In this document: positions 1-7,742 of the stretch, in pieces
Layout of the letters: each line of letters starts with the position of its first letter
Position numbering within the stretch: position 1 is the stretch's first letter
Assembly (NCBI GenBank): GCA_023387635.1
Contig: JAEWHU010000132.1
Span: forward strand, 1 to 22,261
DNA: 22,261 bases
Source: Bacillota bacterium
GTDB taxonomy: Bacteria > Bacillota > Clostridia > Lachnospirales > Lachnospiraceae
Direction: 5' to 3'
Notes under the pieces: generated by a model
Seen by the model: only the letters and a program-made list of their open reading frames with translations
Database searches by the model: none
What the model was told of the DNA's origin: nothing
Translations under genes and position numbers: made by a program

Positions 1-20
1 AAACAATCTATTTACCCATA

Positions 21-1211
21 TTAGACATTAATTTTATCCAAAATATTTGATAAATATGCAATGACTATTCCATAATTAGACATGGGTATTCCCTGACTTT
101 TCGCTCTCTCTATTCTACTAAGTACATATTTACGATTAAACATACATGCACCACATTGTATCACTAAATCATAGGAAGTTAAGTCGTTTGGAAAGTCCAC
201 ACCGCTTACAATATCTATGGTTAAACCTTCTCCTACTTTATTACGTAACATCTTAGGTAACTTTTCACGTCCTATATCTTCAGAAAGGGGCGCGTGAGTA
301 CATGCTTCTGCAATTAAAACTTTAGAATCCTCTGTTAGTGTACTAATTACTTTAGCACTTTCTTTATAATAATTAATATCTCCCTTATAATTAGCAAACA
401 ATACAGAAAAGGAGGTTAGCATACTTTCCTTTGGTTTTTTCTCATAAACAGTTTTAAATACTTGGCTATCCGTTATAATAAGTTTTGGTGGATGTACCAT
501 TGAAGCTAATGCTTTATCAAGCTTATCCGTGGTGCAACTAAGAACAAGACATTTTTTATCCAATAATTCACGAAGTGTTTGGACTTGTGGCAATATTAAT
601 CTTCCCTTTGGTGCTTGAATATCTTGTGGCATAACTAGTAGTACAGTATCTTCTTCACCTACTAAATCCCCTACAATACTAATGGCGTCATAATCTTCTG
701 GAAGTTTTCTAATAATACTTGCAGTAATATCTTTAATACCTTGTTTTTGTTTACCACTAATGATTAAAGGTGTTTCACCTAATTCTTTTGTAAACAGCTT
801 GGCAATTTCACCTGCATCTGTTATTTCATCTGCTTTATTCACAAGTATTACGTAAGGTATCTTTTGTTCTTGTAATTTTTTTATCCACAAAAGTTCATCT
901 TTTATATCTTTATCTACACAAACAATAAGGGCTACATCTGTTTTATCCATAGCTCCAATTGTTTTTTCAACACGTTTTTCTCCTAATTCACCAATATCAT
1001 CAAATCCTGCAGTATCAATAAGTACACATGGTCCAAGTCCATAGATTTCCATGGACTTATACACAGGATCTGTTGTAGTTCCTGGTACATCAGATACAAG
1101 GGCTGTTTCATGTCCTGTAATTGCATTAATTAATGTAGATTTACCACTGTTTCTTTTTCCAAATATACCTATATGTAACTGATTTGCTCTAGGTGTGCCA
1201 GTTAAACTCAT
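21..1211 (-). CDS. hydF: [FeFe]-hydrogenase maturation GTPase HydF
   Basis: HydF is the scaffold on which the 2Fe subcluster of the [FeFe]-hydrogenase H-cluster is assembled before transfer to the apo-enzyme. Seen: an N-terminal GTPase with P-loop GKRNSGKS (about residues 18-25), switch DVPGTTTDP, DTAG and NKAD. The C-terminal cluster-binding domain has CTH, then 45 residues, then QCGAC. The family pattern is CxH...HCxxC, so the His before CxxC is Gln here while the three presumed cluster cysteines remain. The frame is open from a TTG at 1223, but the ATG at 1211 has GGAG six bases upstream and gives the normal N-terminus (MSLTGTPRANQ), 396 residues. It is the last gene of hydE-hydG-hydF, 37 nt after hydG. 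The identification is secure from motifs plus context. Confidence 0.96.
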   Translation of the reverse strand: MSLTGTPRANQLHIGIFGKRNSGKSTLINAITGHETALVSDVPGTTTDPVYKSMEIYGLGPCVLIDTAGFDDIGELGEKRVEKTIGAMDKTDVALIVCVDKDIKDELLWIKKLQEQKIPYVILVNKADEITDAGEIAKLFTKELGETPLIISGKQKQGIKDITASIIRKLPEDYDAISIVGDLVGEEDTVLLVMPQDIQAPKGRLILPQVQTLRELLDKKCLVLSCTTDKLDKALASMVHPPKLIITDSQVFKTVYEKKPKESMLTSFSVLFANYKGDINYYKESAKVISTLTEDSKVLIAEACTHAPLSEDIGREKLPKMLRNKVGEGLTIDIVSGVDFPNDLTSYDLVIQCGACMFNRKYVLSRIERAKSQGIPMSNYGIVIAYLSNILDKINV

Positions 1212-1248
1212 ATGAATCTCCAATCTGGGTTATTTGAGATTATTTGTT

Positions 1249-2667
1249 TTAGAATCTAAAATCTCTTTTACCCTTTTTAACCTCTTCTAAATAATTCATT
1301 GCTCTTTCTAGTACTTTTTCATTGGTAATATGTTTAAGCTCTTCTTTAATAATAGCTTCTCCTTTTACCTTTGTATCAGAAGATGCATAATCCTCTAAGT
1401 ATTCCTTTAAAGTCATTAGTGCATTTGGCTGACAACAGTTTGCAATTTGACCAGATTTCACAAGCTTCATAAATCTGTCCCCAGTTCTTCCCTCTCTATA
1501 GCAAGCGGTACAAAAACTTGGAATTAGCCCAAGAGTTAAGAGCCAATTCACAATTTCATCCAGTGTTCTCTTATCTTCAACATCAAATTGTGCTGAATTG
1601 TCTTCTTCCTCTTCTTCTACTGCATATCCACCAACACTAGTTTTTGAACCACCACTAAGTTGAGTAACTCCAAGTTCAAGAGCTCTCTCCCTTGTCTTTT
1701 TAGATTCTCTAGTAGATACAATCATACCTGTATATGGTACAGTAATACGAAGTACTGCTACTATTTTCTCAAATATCTCATCAGATATTGCATCTTTAAA
1801 GTCCTCTGGATTAATATCATCTGCAGGTCGTATTCTTGGAACACTTATCGTATGAGGTCCCACTCCAAAAGAAGCTTCTAAATGCTCTGCATGCATTAAT
1901 AACCCAACAAAATCATAACGATACATATTTAAACCAAATAATACACCAATACCAACATCATCTATTCCACCCTCCATGGCTCTATCCATAGCTTCTGTAT
2001 GATATGCATAATTGTGCTTTGGTCCTGTTGGATGCAGCATTTCATAATTCTCTTTATGATAGGTTTCTTGAAATAGAATATAAGTACCTATCCCAGCATC
2101 CTTTAACTTTTTATAATTCTCAACGGTTGTAGCTGCTATATTTACATTAACACGTCTAATTTCACCATTCTTGTGCTTTATTGAATAAATAGTTTTAATA
2201 CTATCAAGAACATACTCAATTGGATTATTTTCTGGGTCTTCTCCTGTTTCAAGTGCTAAACGTTTATGTCCCATATCTTGTAAAGCTATCACTTCATTCT
2301 TAATTTCTTCCTGAGTTAATTTTTTTCTTGAAATATTTTTATTCTTATAGTGATAAGGGCAATATACACATCCATTTACACAATAATTAGATAAATATAA
2401 AGGCGCAAACATTACGATACGGTTACCATAGAATTTCATCTTTATCTCTTTTGCAAGTTCATATATTTTTTTATTCTCTTCTTCTAGACTACATTCTAAT
2501 AATACGGCAGCCTCTTTATGAGTAATACCTTTCATTTCTCTTGCTTTTTCTATAATACTTCTTATTAAAGGAGCATTGTTTTTATTCTCTTTTGCATAGG
2601 CGATGGTTTCTAATATCTCCTCATGGTCTATGAATTCTTCTGCTTTTTTTGATCTAACGTCATACAT
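1249..2667 (-). CDS. hydG: [FeFe]-hydrogenase maturation radical SAM tyrosine lyase HydG
   Basis: HydG cleaves tyrosine with SAM-derived radical chemistry, giving the CO and CN ligands delivered as an Fe(CO)2(CN) synthon for the H-cluster. The 472 residues match the family length. The radical-SAM motif CxxxCxxC is at Cys96, Cys100 and Cys103 (CVNGCVYC). The family-specific C-terminal auxiliary cluster motif CX2CX22C is at Cys386, Cys389 and Cys412. It starts 25 nt after the hydE stop and ends 37 nt before hydF, so it is co-transcribed. The ribosome binding site is weak: AAGG lies about 13 nt upstream of the ATG. The N-terminus (MYDVRSKKAEEFIDHEEI) fits the family, so the start is kept. Cytoplasmic. 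Confidence 0.97.
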   Translation of the reverse strand: MYDVRSKKAEEFIDHEEILETIAYAKENKNNAPLIRSIIEKAREMKGITHKEAAVLLECSLEEENKKIYELAKEIKMKFYGNRIVMFAPLYLSNYCVNGCVYCPYHYKNKNISRKKLTQEEIKNEVIALQDMGHKRLALETGEDPENNPIEYVLDSIKTIYSIKHKNGEIRRVNVNIAATTVENYKKLKDAGIGTYILFQETYHKENYEMLHPTGPKHNYAYHTEAMDRAMEGGIDDVGIGVLFGLNMYRYDFVGLLMHAEHLEASFGVGPHTISVPRIRPADDINPEDFKDAISDEIFEKIVAVLRITVPYTGMIVSTRESKKTRERALELGVTQLSGGSKTSVGGYAVEEEEEDNSAQFDVEDKRTLDEIVNWLLTLGLIPSFCTACYREGRTGDRFMKLVKSGQIANCCQPNALMTLKEYLEDYASSDTKVKGEAIIKEELKHITNEKVLERAMNYLEEVKKGKRDFRF

Positions 2668-2692
2668 AATATTACACTTACCTTTCTATTTA

Positions 2693-3748
2693 TTATCCTA
2701 GAGGGTTAAAATCTCCTCTTTCACTTACTATTTCATATCCAATCTTTTTCATTCTATTATGTAAGCATACCTTACACTCTGCTGCCTCATCACCAGTACA
2801 TATTTTATTATCATATAATTCATATTGTTTTCTCACAGTAACAGGGGATAGATTAGGCATTACTACATTAGCTCCTGATAGTATTCCATTCTCTCTACCA
2901 AGTGGATTAATGGTTCCAAGTGCCGTAGTAGCTGGTATTAAGCCATTTGGAAGCATTAATCTTAATATACTTAATAAGAACAATGTTAATTCATAGGAAC
3001 CCCTCTGTTCATTTGCAAAAGGTGTTTCATGATGGGGAAGAAATGGTCCTATACCTACCATAGCTGGCTTTAATTCATAAATAAATAACAGATCATTAGC
3101 AATATGCTCCGTAGTTTGATAAGGGGAACCAACCATGAAACCTGCTCCCACTTGATATCCTAAATCTTTTAACTCATACAGACATTTTACACGATTCTCT
3201 ATGGTTAAATTACTTGGATGTAATTTCTCATAATGCTCTTTGGTTACTGTCTCATGTCTTAGTAAATACCTATCTGCACCAGCATCTTTTAACCTCTTAA
3301 AGGAATCATAACTTCTCTCACCTAGGGATAAGGTGATAGCACAATCAGGGTATTTATTCTTAATACGATTAATTATCTCAACAAAATCATCATCCGTGTA
3401 TCTTATGTCTTCCCCACCTTGTAATACAAAAGTGCGAAAACCCAATTGATACCCTTGGTCACAACAACTCATGATATCTTCTTTGCTTAAACGGTAACGA
3501 CAGACATTTAAATTACTCTTTCTTATTCCGCAATAGTAGCAATCATTCTTACAGTAATTAGAGAATTCAATTAATCCTCTTGTATAAACTTTATTGCCAA
3601 AATGAGATTTTGATATGTTTCTTGCCTTTTCTTTTATGTACAAAACATCATCTTCGGTCTTATGTTCTAGTAAATAGATAAATTCTTCTTTCGTTAATAC
3701 ATGGTCTTTTTCTAAAGTATCAATGAGAACTTTACAATTTGTGGTCAT
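2693..3748 (-). CDS. hydE: [FeFe]-hydrogenase maturation radical SAM protein HydE
   Basis: HydE is a radical SAM enzyme needed for the 2Fe subcluster; it acts on the organometallic product of HydG on the route to the dithiomethylamine-bridged cluster. The CxxxCxxC motif is at Cys66, Cys70 and Cys73 (CKNDCYYC). A second motif, CX7CX2C, is at Cys317, Cys325 and Cys328, matching the optional auxiliary cluster site known in some HydE proteins. The length of 351 is normal. The ATG has GGGAG five bases upstream. It is the first gene of hydE-hydG-hydF and is preceded by a long leader containing a terminator hairpin. Biotin synthase and ThiH are related folds, but the operon and the C-terminal motif settle the call. 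No hydrogenase structural gene lies in the window, so the target enzyme is encoded elsewhere. Confidence 0.96.
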   Translation of the reverse strand: MTTNCKVLIDTLEKDHVLTKEEFIYLLEHKTEDDVLYIKEKARNISKSHFGNKVYTRGLIEFSNYCKNDCYYCGIRKSNLNVCRYRLSKEDIMSCCDQGYQLGFRTFVLQGGEDIRYTDDDFVEIINRIKNKYPDCAITLSLGERSYDSFKRLKDAGADRYLLRHETVTKEHYEKLHPSNLTIENRVKCLYELKDLGYQVGAGFMVGSPYQTTEHIANDLLFIYELKPAMVGIGPFLPHHETPFANEQRGSYELTLFLLSILRLMLPNGLIPATTALGTINPLGRENGILSGANVVMPNLSPVTVRKQYELYDNKICTGDEAAECKVCLHNRMKKIGYEIVSERGDFNPLG

Positions 3749-3822
3749 GTCTACTCCCTTTTCTTTTAATTATTTTTCGCCTCGCTAAGAAAGTGAGGAC
3801 TTCTTATAGGATTAAAAAGGAC

Positions 3823-3848
3823 AAAAAAATCCTTGCCACATGGCAAGG
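3823..3848 (-). terminator. Intrinsic terminator inside the hydE leader
   Basis: Perfect 8-bp stem CCTTGCCA/TGGCAAGG with a 2-base spacer, followed on the minus strand by seven consecutive T. It is 74 nt upstream of the hydE ATG and about 200 nt downstream of the hyd promoter, so it either attenuates the operon or stops read-through from the anti-sigma gene. Confidence 0.85.
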
Positions 3849-4023
3849 AAAAGAATCATCGAATAAACAGGTAGAATCCTGTTATAATTACTAATAACAA
3901 AAATAAATTACTTTTGCTAAAGTAACTTTTCAATAAAATATATTTCACTCGCCTTCTTACTTGGGCTAACCCTTGTTGTCAGCACGACTATTCATTTTTT
4001 ATTTCTCTTTGTTTATATATACA

Positions 4024-4041
4024 TTGTTATTTTATTAACAA
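4024..4041 (-). promoter_or_regulatory. Putative Rex (redox-sensing repressor) binding site
   Basis: On the minus strand the site reads TTGTTAATAAAATAACAA. It matches 13 of the 14 defined bases of the clostridial Rex consensus TTGTTAA-N4-TTAACAA. It lies at about +3 to +20 of the inferred hyd transcript, a typical roadblock position for a repressor. Rex responds to the NADH/NAD+ ratio and is known to control fermentation and hydrogenase-related genes in clostridia. The site is seen; its use is inferred. Confidence 0.7.
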
Positions 4042-4050
4042 CTATATTCT

Positions 4051-4079
4051 ATTATACACCTATATATAACATAGGTAAA
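4051..4079 (-). promoter_or_regulatory. Promoter of hydEGF (SigA type)
   Basis: A -35 TTTACC (4074-4079), 17-bp spacer and perfect -10 TATAAT (4051-4056) read on the minus strand. The spacer contains the inverted repeat ACCTAT-N7-ATAGGT (4058-4076), which could be a second operator or chance in AT-rich DNA. The promoter starts only about 18 nt beyond the anti-sigma stop codon. Confidence 0.65.
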
Positions 4080-4097
4080 GAAGTAATCATAAAAAAA

Positions 4098-5312
4098 TTA
4101 GCGAATATATTTTGAAGCAATTACATTGTCAATATTAAAGGTCATAATGGTTCCCGATTCATACAATTCTAATAAATCGTCTGCTTCACCATATATTAAT
4201 GCACCATAGGTGGTGATACCATTTCCCTCAATATATGTTAATGCACTCTCATAATCATAATTCTTAGTATTTCCAACTAGCGTCCCTACAGCTTCTTTAT
4301 GATCTACAAGATATTTGAGAAGACTAGTAAAGTGCATTTCATATAATTCTCCCATGTATACTTCAATCGGTTCATATATAGGAAACTTCCACCTACTATT
4401 TAATTGAAATAATGGGTATTTTTCTTCATCTACTGATTCTGCCGAATCAATACTAGAATCCGTTATAAATCCCATTAGCTGTTGCCCTTGCGCTTTAGCT
4501 GTTCGAATTGCAATCCATTTAAAATCCACTTCTTTATGTTCTCGAATTAATTTATATAACTCTTCCATACTCATGTCATTGGTAAAACGAACCCACGCAG
4601 ATATATATGATGTAGATGGTAATTCTTTCATATGTTGGGTTTCTAAATTAGAAGTATATTTTTTCATCTCCAGTGAATCTTGATATCCGCTAGATCCTTC
4701 TTCATTATTCCAAAATTCTGAAAATGCAAAATAATCATGAGGAAAAACATCTAAAAAAGATACACTACGCATACCTTTATTAATAGAAGTATCCACGGTT
4801 TCATTTTCCTTGGTAAATAAATCTCTTCTATTGAATGTTATATTATATTTGCCAAAGCCTAAATCTTCTACAATTGGGGAAAAACTCGTAATATACCCAG
4901 GCATTGATACTTCAGTGATACCTTTTAAATCGTAAGACAAATCCAGTTGATATTCTTGCCCAGCCGTTTTCTTTGTAGGGTCATAAAATTGACTAGCTAC
5001 TATTGGAGATATAATATACTGTATCACCATAATTATTGCAAACACACATATAACAGATGCAACAACAACAGATACTAGCCTTCTGTTGACCGTCTTTTTA
5101 ATATCTCTTTCTAAATTCTTATTCTTTTTGTTATTATCATCTGTAGATAGCTCATATATTCTCTCTCTGTCCTGAATAAGCGATGCTTCTATCTCATCTG
5201 CCAGATAATCATTAATTGCCTCACTTTTTTCAAGTTCCTGCTCTACCAGTAATTTTTCTTCCCCTGTTAAGGCTCCATTTTTATACTTAGTTAGAAGTTC
5301 TCGAAATGTCAT
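4098..5312 (-). CDS. Membrane anti-sigma factor (Sigma_reg_N / Sigma_reg_C type)
   Basis: A single-pass membrane protein of 404 residues that probably holds the adjacent ECF sigma factor inactive. Seen: a charged cytoplasmic N-terminus of about 75 residues, one clear transmembrane helix (about 76-98, rich in Val and Ile), then a long extracytoplasmic domain of about 300 residues. The layout and the C-terminal sequence resemble the anti-sigma families with 'sigma factor regulator' N- and C-terminal domains. No HxxxCxxC zinc anti-sigma motif is present. The ATG overlaps the stop of the sigma gene (ATGA, 4 nt) and has AAGGAGG seven bases upstream, so the pair is translationally coupled. The signal sensed is unknown. 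The exact domain family is from memory of the architecture. Confidence 0.8.
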   Translation of the reverse strand: MTFRELLTKYKNGALTGEEKLLVEQELEKSEAINDYLADEIEASLIQDRERIYELSTDDNNKKNKNLERDIKKTVNRRLVSVVVASVICVFAIIMVIQYIISPIVASQFYDPTKKTAGQEYQLDLSYDLKGITEVSMPGYITSFSPIVEDLGFGKYNITFNRRDLFTKENETVDTSINKGMRSVSFLDVFPHDYFAFSEFWNNEEGSSGYQDSLEMKKYTSNLETQHMKELPSTSYISAWVRFTNDMSMEELYKLIREHKEVDFKWIAIRTAKAQGQQLMGFITDSSIDSAESVDEEKYPLFQLNSRWKFPIYEPIEVYMGELYEMHFTSLLKYLVDHKEAVGTLVGNTKNYDYESALTYIEGNGITTYGALIYGEADDLLELYESGTIMTFNIDNVIASKYIR

Positions 5313-5806
5313 ATGAAATCCTCCTTATTTAATCTTTTTGCCAAATCTTTTCTAGCCCTGCTTATTAGCATTCTACTTGCACCTGGTGAAATGTTCATGA
5401 TTTCAGAAATCCTCTTCAAAGGCATATTACAATAGTAAAATAGGATAATAATCTCTTTGTATGTCTCTGGAAGTTGACAAATAGCGCCATAGATAATACG
5501 TCTCTCCTCATCCTCACTTAGTGAATTAAAAACATCCATCTCTGAACTAGCAGTAATATCTTCGAACGGTTTATCCAAAATGTACTTTTTCTTTTTAATT
5601 CCGTCCAACCACGAATTTTTGCACACTCTCAAAAGCCAAAATTTAAAATCTACATCATTATTATTCAATGAAATCAATGCTTTAAAAAAAGTATCACTTA
5701 CTAATTCCTGTGAATCATGATGATTTTTGCAAAGTGAAAAAGCATACAGATATACTTCATTGGAATACAGTTTATATAATTGTTCTAATGATTTATTGTT
5801 CATATG
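5309..5806 (-). CDS. ECF-type RNA polymerase sigma factor
   Basis: A sigma-70 family protein of 165 residues with only regions 2 and 4, the size of extracytoplasmic-function sigma factors. Region 2 covers about residues 10-70 (YSNEVYLYAFSL, DSQELVSDTFFKAL). Region 4 covers about 108-155 (LPETYKEIIILFYY, ISEIMNISPGASRMLISRAR), a helix-turn-helix for the -35 element. The frame is open from an ATG at 5815, but that codon has no ribosome binding site. The ATG at 5806 has GAGGGGG just upstream, so it is chosen. It is coupled to the anti-sigma gene by an ATGA overlap. Autoregulation is usual for this class, but the promoter here is not clear. Confidence 0.93.
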   Translation of the reverse strand, partial: HMNNKSLEQLYKLYSNEVYLYAFSLCKNHHDSQELVSDTFFKALISLNNNDVDFKFWLLRVCKNSWLDGIKKKKYILDKPFEDITASSEMDVFNSLSEDEERRIIYGAICQLPETYKEIIILFYYCNMPLKRISEIMNISPGASRMLISRARKDLAKRLNKEDFI

Positions 5807-5824
5807 CCCCCTCATCTTTCACTA

Positions 5825-5853
5825 GATAAACGATTGAAAATAGGAAATGTCAC
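5825..5853 (-). promoter_or_regulatory. Weak candidate promoter of the sigma/anti-sigma operon
   Basis: GTGACA (5848-5853), a 17-bp spacer and TTTATC (5825-5830) on the minus strand. The same stretch reads GTGACAT followed by CGTTT, loosely like an ECF -35/-10 pair, but the spacing is short. The resulting leader would be very short, so this is only a candidate. Confidence 0.25.
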
Positions 5854-6021
5854 GGCAAAAAAACTTATTTGATTAAATTTTCGCAATCCCTTTGAATAAT
5901 CATAAGGATATATTTCACTTATTAACATCCTATAAACCCCATTTGTTATTATATAATGAATATCTCTAAATTGCTATATGATGCTTTCAATCTAAAACAG
6001 AGATGAAAAGGTTCTAAATGC

Positions 6022-6060
6022 AGTAATGGGGTGGGATTCAGAGAATCCCACCCCATTACT
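6022..6060. repeat. Perfect 18-bp inverted repeat with AGA loop
   Basis: Two perfect 18-base arms (6022-6039 and 6043-6060) separated by AGA, with a GC-rich core (GGGGTGGGATTC). Neither strand has a T-run after the stem, so it is not a standard intrinsic terminator. It lies in the 383-nt gap between the ecf operon terminator and the sigma gene. It could be a dispersed palindromic repeat, a processing site, or a terminator that needs no U-tract. The rest of the gap, apart from the ecf terminator and the weak sigma promoter candidate, shows nothing I can name. Confidence 0.8.
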
Positions 6061-6079
6061 TGACTTAGAGCATAAATAA

Positions 6080-6129
6080 ATACAAATAAAGCATATATCT
6101 TATAACCCCGAGGGAAGTAAGATATATGC
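6080..6129 (-). terminator. Terminator of the ECF/ABC operon
   Basis: A 12-bp perfect stem GCATATATCTTA/TAAGATATATGC (6091-6102 and 6118-6129) with a 15-base loop that can itself pair (CCC/GGG). On the minus strand it is followed by TTTATTTGTATTT. On the plus strand it is followed by TTTTCTTT, so it may work in both directions. It lies about 60 nt after the last gene of the operon. Confidence 0.85.
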
Positions 6130-6189
6130 TTTTCTTTATCAATTAATAGACTTGCTATCTATATTAATTTGTAGCGACAAGCCTTTTTA

Positions 6190-7638
6190 TCAATTCATCT
6201 TCTGAATTGATTCTTCTAAATTGTTCTTAAAATATTCTTCTGCCAGTTCTTTCCCACCTATTTTATATACTCTGCCTTCTTTCAACCATATAATACGGTC
6301 GGCAATTGCTCCAGCACATCTATAATCATGAGTAATTGTTATCATGGTGTTTCCACTGTTTTTGTGAATATCATTTAGTTTGTCAATAAGGTTACATAGT
6401 CCTTCATAATCTTGACCTACGGTAGGCTCATCTAATAAGATAACTTCAGGTTCCATGGCACAGATAGACGCTATGGTTAATTTTCTTTTTTGACCCTCGG
6501 ATAAAGAATGAGGATGTCTGTCTGAAAGTTCAGTTAATCTGAATTTCTCCATATAAAGCTGTGTGTTTTCTTTACTCTTTGACCCAAAACCAACCTCTTC
6601 TTCAACAATAGGCATAAATATCTGATAATTTGGATTTTGATAGATAAATCCCATCTTCTTAAACCAATAACTATCTGCCTTTTTACGCTTTCTATTGTCT
6701 ATATACTCTTTTATTTCACCAGAATTAGGTTTTATTATTTTAGAGAGAATTCTTAGTAGCGTAGTTTTCCCACATCCATTCTCGCCTAATATAACAACTC
6801 TTTCCCCTTTATATATGTTAAAGGATAGATCCTTTAGAATAGAACGACCAGCAACACTAAAATTAAGATTCTTCACTTCAATAAGCGGTTCCTTTGTTGT
6901 AGACTTTTCAAGGGTATTATCCATAATCTTATGGCTAATTTTATGAAATACATCTTCTTTGTTATCATACAACTCTATTTTACCACTATTTAATCTAGCT
7001 ACTCTATCTGCATATGGAAGTACCACATCAAGTCTATGTTCTACTACCAATACTGCATATCCCTCTTTTGTTAAGTCTCTAAGCAACTGTAATAAAGTAT
7101 GTGCTCCTTCAAGGTCAAGATTCGCTAAAGGTTCATCTAATAATAAAATCTTTTGACCCATGGCAAGTACAGAGGCTGTAATTAATCTTTGCTTTTGACC
7201 ACCAGATAGGGTTTTTGTATTCCATTCTTTATCTATATGCATTAAATCGCATGCATTCTCAATTCTATTACCTATCTCTTCTGGTGAGAAATTAAAGTTT
7301 TCACAACCAAAAGATATTTCATCTTCTACTTTACCATGGATAATTTGGCTATCTGGATTTTGTAGTACACTTCCAATGAGAAGAGAAATCTCACTCATTT
7401 TCTTGCCTTTTATATCTTCCCCATCCACAATTACCTCGCCTAATTGTTCACCTTGATTCACATGTGGTATGATGCCATTAATACTTGATAGGATGGTTGA
7501 TTTACCTTCACCAGATAATCCAGATAGTACAACTAATTCTCCATATTCTAATGTAAAATTACAATCTTTTATCACCCAATTCTCCGTGTTACGATAGCGA
7601 AAAGAGTAATTTTTTAATTCTACCGCATATTCTCCCAT
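6190..7638 (-). CDS. ECF transporter ATPase, two fused EcfA domains
   Basis: The ATP-hydrolysing subunit of an energy-coupling-factor importer, with both ATPase halves on one 482-residue chain. Domain 1: Walker A GLSGEGKST (40-48), LSGGQ (144-148), Walker B LLLDEP (165-170). Domain 2: Walker A GENGCGKTT (285-293), signature LSEGQ (379-383, one non-consensus Gly to Glu), Walker B VILLDEP (399-405). Both halves carry the EcfA Q-loop pattern (QNPDSQII and QNPNYQIF followed by an acidic EDE/EEE stretch). Group I and II ECF systems often have fused ATPases, but most clostridial shared modules have separate EcfA1 and EcfA2, so this is a dedicated set. It is last in the operon, 104 nt after ecfT, separated by a hairpin. 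The start is the ATG at 7638 (MGEYAVELKNYSF). Confidence 0.93.
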   Translation of the reverse strand: MGEYAVELKNYSFRYRNTENWVIKDCNFTLEYGELVVLSGLSGEGKSTILSSINGIIPHVNQGEQLGEVIVDGEDIKGKKMSEISLLIGSVLQNPDSQIIHGKVEDEISFGCENFNFSPEEIGNRIENACDLMHIDKEWNTKTLSGGQKQRLITASVLAMGQKILLLDEPLANLDLEGAHTLLQLLRDLTKEGYAVLVVEHRLDVVLPYADRVARLNSGKIELYDNKEDVFHKISHKIMDNTLEKSTTKEPLIEVKNLNFSVAGRSILKDLSFNIYKGERVVILGENGCGKTTLLRILSKIIKPNSGEIKEYIDNRKRKKADSYWFKKMGFIYQNPNYQIFMPIVEEEVGFGSKSKENTQLYMEKFRLTELSDRHPHSLSEGQKRKLTIASICAMEPEVILLDEPTVGQDYEGLCNLIDKLNDIHKNSGNTMITITHDYRCAGAIADRIIWLKEGRVYKIGGKELAEEYFKNNLEESIQKMN

Positions 7639-7670
7639 ACTTTATACCTCTTACATATTCTAGGTTTGTC

Positions 7671-7719
7671 CACAATATTGCCACAAATAAAAAAGAGTGA
7701 ACAAATCATATTGTGGCAG
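7671..7719 (-). repeat. Alternative-pairing inverted repeat between ecfT and ecfA genes
   Basis: CCACAATAT (near 7671-7679) pairs perfectly with ATATTGTGG (near 7709-7717). A second copy, GCCACAA, can compete for the same right arm (TTGTGGC). No T-run follows that would make it a clear terminator. It fills most of the only real gap inside the operon and may set mRNA processing or the ratio of ATPase to the membrane subunits. Confidence 0.5.
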
Positions 7720-7742
7720 CCTTTCTAAATATATATTTTCTT

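Larger units (their letters stand above)
3749..4044 (-). promoter_or_regulatory. Long structured 5' leader of the hydEGF operon
   Basis: This is the stretch between the inferred start site and the hydE ATG. It holds a 7-bp hairpin (TTACTTT/AAAGTAA, near 3904-3921), a 6-bp hairpin AACAGG/CCTGTT (near 3868-3885), a GC-containing intrinsic terminator (3831-3848), and a 5-bp hairpin near 3781-3797 close to the hydE ribosome binding site. I could not match it to any riboswitch class I know. The 5' third can form GCUGAC/GUUAGC with one G-U pair. The sequence AATCCT downstream of the terminator could pair with AGGATT on its descending arm, a possible competing structure. Attenuation is inferred. The terminator may simply end the preceding sigma operon. 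Confidence 0.5.

Noticed and set aside
1660..1881. Plus-strand frame opposite hydG, and similar short plus-strand frames opposite hydF, the ABC genes and cotJC
   Set aside because: They mirror well-supported minus-strand genes and lack start signals.
3965..3994. Nine-codon leader peptide (MNSRADNKG) in the hydE leader
   Set aside because: It has no convincing ribosome binding site and no run of regulatory codons, so a leader-peptide attenuator is not supported.
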